64,000 nucleotides of DNA, taken from NCBI GenBank assembly GCA_019044685.2, contig JAGTXX020000010.1, forward strand, positions 62,001-126,000, in the 5' to 3' direction. Positions 57,501 to 64,000 of this stretch are shown here, piece by piece (the first letter of the stretch is position 1; the number at the start of each line of letters is the position of its first letter). The translations under genes and the position numbers were made by a program. The notes beneath the pieces are model-generated. The model ran no database searches and was not told the origin of the DNA. It saw only the letters and a list, made by a program, of their open reading frames with translations. Source of the DNA: Nannochloris sp. 'desiccata'. Taxonomy: Eukaryota; Chlorophyta; Trebouxiophyceae; Chlorellales; Chlorellaceae.

Positions 57501-60500
57501 ATTTGGTGCCTAAAGGACAAACAAAGGCGCGACAGGGCAAAAGCATACTTTTCAAACATCTCTGCTATTGTATTCGGTAATCCCTTTTCTGGAACTAAAT
57601 TCTCTATATTTTTCCAAGATCCAAGCTGTGGAGACCACTGCAAGCCTTCTTTACCACTCGCCAAGTGCAATGCTACTATCAACAACGGGGGCATCGGAAA
57701 CCCCTTTTCACCTTGCTCAACGATTAATAAACGTGTCAACGCTTCCAAGGAAACAATTACAGCATCAATACATCCCTTTTGTGCTATAGTAGAAACATAA
57801 CGGGAATACTCGACCCAGGAAGGTGAAGTAGGGACCAGACCAAGTTGTTCAGCTGCACTTTCAAGACGAGAATGTAATCTCTGTGAACCTTCATCAACTG
57901 CACATTTTCTGTGTGTAGCAGCAGCTTCTAACCATGTATTTAAGTCTACAAAAGATTGCAAAGACTTAGAAATAGTATAAGAAGCACCGCTGACCGCAGA
58001 GCGTTTCAAGCTTGCAAAGGAGTTGATATTATTTGCACTATCGTTGGCAGAAAAAGAAAGAGGAAAGTCCTTCTGCCACTGTTGAGTATCAACTTCAGTG
58101 GCAACTACGACCTCTCGCAGTAGTTTCACTTGTTTGGCGAGCTCTATACCACATTGAGATGCAGTACTGCAAAATGAATCAAGCTCTTTACTCGCCCAAG
58201 TAACTTCTCGTTGCCCCTTTGCAGCGATATTTTCAGCTGCAGCGAGTGCTGAAGCAACCAGAGGTACTTCTACTGCTGACAAACTAGATCGAACAGCATT
58301 TAGCTCTGCTGCAAGTTGCTGTAAAGCAGAGATATGCTGTAATAAAACAGCTTCTTGCTGGAAAAATGCTAGGGCAGCAGCAGGAATTGGTCTTGATAAC
58401 CTAGACATGGCAGTCAGAGCTCGCACTTCTTTCAGCAACTGCGACAAAGCAGGATTAAAATTGACTTGAACAGTAGACGTCTGCGTTAAATGCAGCGTAT
58501 CACTAGTATTAGGTGGAGAAACGAGCGTTTGTAATACGCTCAATACTGGTTGCTTCATTGTCGCGTCAGAAATTCCAGCAGAGGTCTCACACCAAGCTGC
58601 CATCACCCCATCTTCATGAGACCTCAGCATGCGCAGAGCGCTATCGTAGACCCTGATCATCTCACGACCAGTCTCACTTTGTAATATAGATTGGCTTAGA
58701 TTACGTAGTCGGGCCATAGGTACAGTTAATCGTTCTTGTAAACCTCGAACCCAAGCGACTGCACCAGCACAGGGAGGAGTGCCAAGTGCAACTGGTGGTG
58801 CTGCCTTTTCACTATCAAATACTTCCTCCACTGCACGCACTTCATGAGTAAATGTCTTTACTGCTTTCATTTGAACTGTCTCAATGCAGCGTCGCGCTAT
58901 TGGACGATCACAGAGAGCTTCCAAACTTTCAATTATTTTGCAGCACCCATCAAAAGTCGGAGCAGTCTCCAAAACTCGAGTAATAAATACAGATAACCGA
59001 GCATCCAGTTGCTGAACACCATATTTCCAACCCAACATTGCAGTGGGAAAGGTAGAATTTGTCAAATCAAATGGGTCTACAGTGCCAGAACCTTGAGAAA
59101 TCACTTTTTCCTGAATAATAACAAATTCTGAATAGAGATGTCGAGCAGTCGCAGTGAAAGCGCCACCTTCTGGACCACCAAAATCAATTTTCTCAAGCTT
59201 TGAGTATTGATTTGATGTCGTACAGACTGTGTGAATGTCTTGACAACGTGCCATTAAAGCATCAATAGCTCTGAATGTCCCATGCGCTGTGGGAAAGCTT
59301 GTACTTTCTTCTCCGCGAGTTGCTAAATTACTTGCTTTGTCTCGGGCATCAGCATAGCAGCTCTTCATATGGCCCAAGATGCGCAACATACCACGCGAAA
59401 CACCAGACGCTTCATTTAAATCACCTTGAAGCAGTTCTCTACCATAAACACACCTCTGTGCTACGTTGACAACATCATTCGCCATTGCCTGCACCATTAA
59501 AGAGAGAGCGATGCTGCTAGAGCGAAGGGCGTCGCAGTACTGCCACGTTAAAAATATTCCATGCATACACAATGTAACCGCATCTGAAGCATTAATTAAA
59601 TTTTCAGAAGTATATAACCGCTGAAAAAGAGGGAGTAATGGTGCAAGAGCGATGGCAATTGAACGGGCCTCTTCAGCCGCAGCACCGACGTTGTAACAAG
59701 ATTGAAGGAAAGATGGGGCCACAGAGCTGCCTGTCTTAAGCAAAGCTTGGGTTATCACCGTAATAGAACGGTGTTGTAATTCTTTATTCAAAGTTTCCAA
59801 AGCAACTGCACGTGTTTTCCACGACAGGGCTGCAGCAATCGCCTTTGACGAGAGGTTAAATTCCCCACCCTGCTTGGCTGAGCGCGCTGTTTCCTTCTCA
59901 GCGTCATTGATACGCCGGGAGAGAGAGACGTCTACAATGGATACCCAGGATGAAACTGCACTTTCTAAATGTACCAGCGTTGAACTATCTAAAGTAATGC
60001 CTCCTTCTTCGCCTTCTTCTATTTTCGTTTCGAGACATGAAAAGTCAACAGCAGTAGGCAGGGGGAGAATGGTGGGCGCATCATCAAAAGTACCAGTGGT
60101 CTCGTTTTTATCCAGTATTGATGACATACATGGCAAGTTCTCTCCAGTAAATTCTCCACTAGCAACAATGCAGTCAAAGTTCTCCGGGGATAACGACTCT
60201 GGAGTAGGCTTTAAAAAAAAGACGCAGCGGCCGGGCGGACGAGCACCCGGTCTAACACTTGCACAGAGTTGGGTGCCCTGGAGGTAGAATAGGAGGGAAC
60301 ATGCCGCAGTACTATTCAAAAACTCGTTTAAGGCAGCTCTACAAAGCCAAAGAAGAAATATTTAGAGTGAGGGAAAGAACAGGCAATCTCATCAACTTGA
60401 CAAACTGGCATCAAAATTCTCATTAAGTGAGCTTACCTGTAGTCCGAATCCAGGAATGATTTCCACTGCGTTTCATCTTCGAGTTCAAACCCTAATTTTA

Positions 60501-60561
60501 ACTTCTTAAGCACTCTTTGTTGCAACAATGTTGCTGAAGATATTGGATCGCTTACTGTCAT
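45590..60561 (-). CDS. Axonemal outer-arm dynein heavy chain, gamma/DNAH5-8-like
   Basis: Six exons on the minus strand (60437-60561, 54508-60338, 54055-54357, 52893-53900, 48675-52789, 45590-48544) sum to 14,337 nt, 4,778 residues, all phases consistent. Long coiled-coil tail (about 1-1,900); AAA1 [17 protein letters not shown] and [15 protein letters not shown] (about 1,990); AAA2 GPPGCGKT (about 2,280); AAA3 GGAGTGKTS (about 2,640); AAA4 [17 protein letters not shown]; the coiled-coil stalk region; AAA5-6 and the long C-terminal domain. [33 protein letters not shown] and [17 protein letters not shown] are closest to outer-arm gamma/DNAH5 types. It is the ATP-driven motor that slides axonemal doublets. 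The start exon ([20 protein letters not shown]) is predicted. At 4,778 residues it is longer than usual (4,500-4,600), mostly in the Ser/Ala-rich tail. Confidence 0.93.
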
Positions 60562-60804
60562 TTTAAAAAGTCAAACTTTATAAAAATGTCAAAGTAGGCA
60601 CCTCCATTAGATTTATAATGTAAAGCCTATACTTTAATACTGGTATTAAAAGCACAGTTGGTGCTTTATAGACCGGCCTGGATCGGTCAACATCGTCAGT
60701 GCTGTCAGTGCTGTCAAACACAAATGCTGCGTCCACAAAATTCTTGAATTATTTCAGCGATTCCGAACAAATTGCTCTATTTAGTATTAGATCCCAAATT
60801 CAAA
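60562..60804. promoter_or_regulatory. Bidirectional promoter region, dynein heavy chain / PSB33-like
   Basis: Only 243 bp separate the two divergent start codons, so a flagellar and a plastid gene must share or overlap promoters. It includes a tandem repeat of GTCAGTGCT (about 60,695-60,714). A Tyr/Pro-type TATA box is not evident. Confidence 0.5.
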
Positions 60805-61583
60805 ATGCAAAGCATGCAGCAGATCTCCTCAGGCGTTCTTTCTGGTGGACAAAGTAAGTGATTTTTTATTGATTCGGTCGCACCAATTAAACCACACCTT
60901 CTTATCTTTAAGCCTTCTCACATAGCACATTCTACTCATTTATCCCCATTACAGATGTTCCTAGACCCGCAGTCGCACCTCGCAACTCTCCCAGTCCGTT
61001 CAAGTTTTTATCTAGCACCAGCACCAGCACGCTTCCCCACCGCTCCCTTGTTCAAATCTGCAACGCTGGTTTCTCTTCTGGCTCCTCTGGCTCATCACCG
61101 TCATCTGATAAAAAATCCAATAAGAAGAAAGCCCGTATCACCCGTTATTTAGATGTTGAAGATGGCTCTCCTCAGCAATCTGCAGAGGAATTCAGTGGAT
61201 GGATTGAGATGCCTGATATCGATGCTATTCAATCCTTTGTTTCAAAACCTATTAAGCCAATCATCCTGGCTACTGGCAAAGCTATTTGTTTGTATAAAGT
61301 AGGAGAACAGATCTTCTGCAGTGATGCAAACTCCACTGCATATCAATACCCGCTCGCCGATGCCAACATCCTTGGGTTAAAAACTGGGCCAGCTGTTGAG
61401 TCCAAGTTAGATGGAACTGTCTACGATCTTGCTACAGGGAGGGTGATGTCGTGGTGCCCAAAGAATACGCCTGTCCGCGGCTTCTTAGGCGCACTCAAGA
61501 ATAAGAGTGAACCTATAGATCTTCCTATATATCCTACGAAAGTGGAAGGCAGAAAAGTATTTGTAAAACTTGCTAAAAACTAA
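60805..61583 (+). CDS. PSB33: PSB33/LIL8-like plastid protein with a degenerate Rieske fold
   Basis: Exons 60805-60853 and 60955-61583 (phase 1) give 225 residues. A Ser/Pro/Thr-rich transit peptide (about 1-65) is followed by a Lys-rich linker and the domain AICLYKVGEQIFCSDANSTA, YQYPLADANI, GPAVESKLDGTVYDLATG and WCPKNTPVRGFLGAL. This is the Rieske fold of plant PSB33, but the C-x-H and C-x2-H ligands of the 2Fe-2S cluster are missing, as in PSB33 itself. PSB33 is a green-lineage protein that stabilises photosystem II-LHCII organisation in thylakoids. Plant PSB33 is longer with a C-terminal membrane part, which I do not see here; the protein ends at VFVKLAKN. Confidence 0.75.
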
Positions 61584-61751
61584 ACCAGCAAATTTTGTTC
61601 TACTGAGATTTTGTTTATACATTCATGTTTACATCAATCAACTATGTAATTTCTAAGCACTAAATCAATTACTATTCTAGAGGATCGTGGTACATTAGGA
61701 ATTAAAGATATAATACGCAAGAGAGTTTGTAATGTTTGATCATTTTTCCGC

Positions 61752-62344
61752 TTAGGGAATAAAGGCTTCTGGTGGCGGTGGCAGCAGCTCTCCTCCTCTC
61801 ATATCCATAAATTGAACCAAAGCAAGGTATGCAACACCGAAAATAATAGAAATAGCACCAGTAAGGATGGCTGTGGTTTGTCCACGGGCTATAGAGGGAT
61901 CAGGTACAGCATTTACACGAGGAGGGTTGGAGACAGGATCTGTGCTGTCAACTGCAGAGAAAGGGGATGGGGAAATATTGGGTAAATGATTGCAGATAGA
62001 AGCGAAATTGATTAACAAGGTAGCATAGGTGCTATAAAAGCGTAGGGAATGCTCTTGAAGTAGAAAATCTACTGTTTCTCCTCACCTTTTGGCTTCTGTT
62101 CTTGTTGGTTGTTGGGCTCTTGGTCGGCAGCGGCACAGACATGGAGAGGCCGTCTCAGAGCAACATTTGAGATCCTGTAGCAAAGAAATAACCATTAACT
62201 GCTGACCATTCAAATATAGAGAACAATTTGGGAGGATAATGTATTACTAACTTGCCTCATCTTGCGGGTGTGGGTGACGAAGGCTGCATTTCGTGGCATG
62301 GCCCTTGCCTGAACGTGAGACGTTGTGGCTGCAGCTTGCATCAT
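61752..62344 (-). CDS. Small single-span plastid membrane protein, unknown function
   Basis: Exons 62256-62344, 62086-62174 and 61752-61951 give 125 residues. The first intron has a GC donor (GCAAGT); only this reading keeps the phase of both junctions. The N-terminus (MMQAAATTSHVQARAMPRNA, then RRPLHVCAAADQEP) is a plastid transit peptide. The mature part has a Pro/Asn-rich segment, one transmembrane helix (ILTGAISIIFGVAYLALVQF) and a short tail MRGGELLPPPPEAF. The helix-tail part looks like a conserved plastid protein I have seen in plants and algae but cannot name. It is convergent with the PSB33-like gene, 168 bp away. Confidence 0.65.
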
Positions 62345-62616
62345 GGTTTCCAATAGAATCTGTTAAACTATTCAAATGCCTGGACCGCTGTGCTCTGTGG
62401 CGTTGTAACGAACGATCTGGAGAGCCTAAAAATCTAATTATTTTTCAAACCAGCCGCTGTGCTCATTAAGAAGCTTCAATTCAAATCAATTATTGATTTA
62501 TTTTCTTTTGATCTACATCCAAATTGTGTTTTTGACTCAAATCTACGCTCAGAGAGGGGGATTACAAGTTCATCTTTGTCAAATCTAATTAAAATCCTAA
62601 ATATCGCTCACAAAAG
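62345..62616. promoter_or_regulatory. Bidirectional promoter region
   Basis: 272 bp between the divergent starts of the small plastid protein and the ALYREF-motif protein. No defined elements seen. Confidence 0.45.
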
Positions 62617-63710
62617 ATGGGTGACGAACCTACAGGTCTCAACCTGTCCCTTGATGATATCATCAAGAAACAACAAGAACAGACCTCCAAAGGTGGAGAT
62701 GATAGAAGAAATCGCCAGAGAGGACAGCGCCAAGGAAATTTTAATAATGGCTCTCGATCCGGGGGCGGCGGTCGTGACTTTGACATGGTTGGTGGGGGCG
62801 GTGGGGGCCCTGTGAGACGGCATAATGATGCAGGAAGGGATAGAGCACATCATAATGTAAGTGAATCAATAGAATCCATCACTATTACGTCTTAAATACT
62901 CGATTGATATCTAAACTTTTTCCTTATTCCGTATTATTTTTTCTGGAATCAGAGACCGTATGGCGGCAGCAGAGGAGGAACTGATCGTCTTGCAGGCCGT
63001 CTTCGTGACAACTCTGGCCACGACCCTCGCAGTGTTGGTCATGGAGGTGATCGTGGCATTAGTGCTAGAAATTCTCGTGGTAGTCATATCAATTACCGTG
63101 AACTCCAGAGGTGTTATGTTGAACATGAAACTGGGGTGGTGGTGTTCAAATACCGAGGCGGACATCTAGTGAGAATTACGCCAGAGGGTGAGATCACTTT
63201 GGATACGCATGGATACCATAATGTGAGCTATTTAGTTATTAGTAGAGCAAATTGCAGCATTATTCTTAGATTTTACTGTTTGCTTAGCGAGCGTTTTTTT
63301 TCTTCTTTTTTCTCTGCGTTCCACGCCTTTTTCTACAGGAGACCAATATTGCATCGTTAAATGACGCTTTAAATTGTATAGGTATCCGTATTACTGCCCC
63401 AAGTGGCGACCCCAGTAACGGAGAATGGACTATATCTGATGGAAATTCTTTAACTAGATATACAGATGGGGTCGTAATTCCGGCAAAGGGGGCGTCATGG
63501 AGAGGACAACAAGTCCTTGATGCATTTAAGAACCCGAATAGAGGAGCAGCGACCGCAGCAACTGCAGCGTCAAATGCAATGGCATCGAATATGGGGGTTT
63601 TACCTGGGTTCATGCCTATGCCAGGCATGCATCCAGCGCTGGCAATGGGGTACAGTGGTGGGGGCGGGAGAGGCGGTGGCCGTGGCGGACAGCGATTCAC
63701 ACCTTACTAG
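62617..63710 (+). CDS. Gly/Arg-rich protein with ALYREF-type UAP56-binding motif and an unrecognised C-terminal domain
   Basis: Exons 62617-62856, 62953-63222 and 63339-63710 (all phase 0) give 293 residues. LNLSLDDIIKK at residues 8-18 matches the UAP56-binding motif of mRNA export adaptors such as ALYREF (LDMSLDDIIK). It is followed by RGG-type Gly/Arg/Asn-rich sequence. Instead of an RRM there is a compact domain: YVEHETGVVVFKYRGGHLVR, ITPEGEITLDTHGYHNETNI, GIRITAPSG and GEWTISDGNSLTRYTDGVVI. A Met/Gly-rich tail ends GGRGGGRGGQRFTPY. I infer an mRNA-binding or export role in the nucleus; the central domain looks conserved but I do not recognise it. Confidence 0.65.
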
Positions 63711-64000
63711 TTGCTTGGATTCTTTATGATGTGACATTGTGTTTATCTGTATAATTGTGTAAAGTGCAGTGTAACGGCCCTTCCTAGAAGCACTGAAAAT
63801 ACGACTCAGGCTTAGCCTTTCAAAATACGCGGGGTTTTATTCAATGAGTGATTGCCAGCCTGGGTACTAAGGCGTGCAGACGATGAAGGAAGGGCTTTAA
63901 TCTCGGAGACGTGCACAGTTGAGCTCAAAACCTTCTACCGTAATATGAATGAATGTATGTGGCATATTGGGAGGATAAATCGCTTTTTTATTTTTAATAT
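63711..64000. other. 3' flank
   Basis: 3'UTR and spacer. TGTAA words at about 63,757 and 63,770 could be green-algal-type polyadenylation signals. No further gene visible before the window ends. Confidence 0.5.

Noticed and set aside
45597..60287. Many plus-strand open frames opposite the dynein gene
   Set aside because: Shadows of long dynein exons; no motifs and no splice logic of their own.
60805..61583. Active Rieske 2Fe-2S ferredoxin
   Set aside because: The C-x-H and C-x2-H cluster ligands are absent, so it should not bind a cluster.
1..64000. CRISPR arrays, bacterial operons, riboswitches
   Set aside because: No regularly spaced short repeats and no bacterial gene organisation; the genes are spliced and eukaryotic.

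Overview
The window is nuclear DNA of a photosynthetic, flagellate eukaryote. I can place short GT-AG introns (and two GC-AG introns) precisely because exon phases and protein families join cleanly. A large axonemal dynein heavy chain shows that the organism builds flagella. Nuclear genes for plastid proteins (ribosomal protein uL24c, a plant-type plastid DnaJ, a PSB33-like photosystem II protein, a red chlorophyll catabolite reductase-like protein) carry simple transit peptides, which points to a primary plastid. PSB33 and RCC reductase point to the green lineage. My best guess is a green alga, perhaps an early-diverging or streptophyte flagellate; the species cannot be named from this sequence.

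Layout. 0-1 kb: a short hAT-type transposon with perfect 8-bp target duplications. 1.2-7 kb: two type II membrane sulfotransferases and a Golgi-type glycosyltransferase; a third sulfotransferase lies at 18.4-20.1 kb. 9.2-11.6 kb: a secreted Pro-rich cell-surface protein. 12.4-13.2 kb: remains of a chromodomain Ty3/gypsy element. 13.5-18 kb: an ARMC6-like protein, the RCC reductase-like protein and a DUF3605-like protein. 20.6-21.2 kb: a broken rhomboid protease gene. 21-25 kb: gene-poor.

25.3-34.5 kb is the most unusual part: a tandem array of three units of about 3.4 kb. Each carries an intron-containing P-loop ATPase (ATPase_2/STAND-like) with an organelle-type N-terminus. Copies 1 and 2 are open; copy 3 is a mosaic pseudogene. 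The copies are nearly identical outside sharply bounded variable blocks.

35-64 kb is a dense housekeeping region with many divergent and convergent gene pairs: a frameshifted OMA1-type metalloprotease, plastid DJA-type DnaJ, ribosomal protein uS7/RPS5, a lipoyl-domain protein fused to what looks like the KGD4/MRPS36 E3 adaptor of the 2-oxoglutarate dehydrogenase complex, mitochondrial citrate synthase, proteasome subunit alpha-6, plastid L24, the 4,778-residue dynein heavy chain, PSB33-like, a small plastid membrane protein, and a glycine-rich protein with an ALYREF-type helicase-binding motif.

Themes: the sulfotransferases and glycosyltransferase probably act together in the Golgi on sulfated surface glycans, with the secreted Pro-rich protein a possible acceptor. 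The lipoyl/KGD4 fusion and citrate synthase are neighbours and both serve the TCA cycle. All family assignments were made by eye from sequence motifs; no database search was run.
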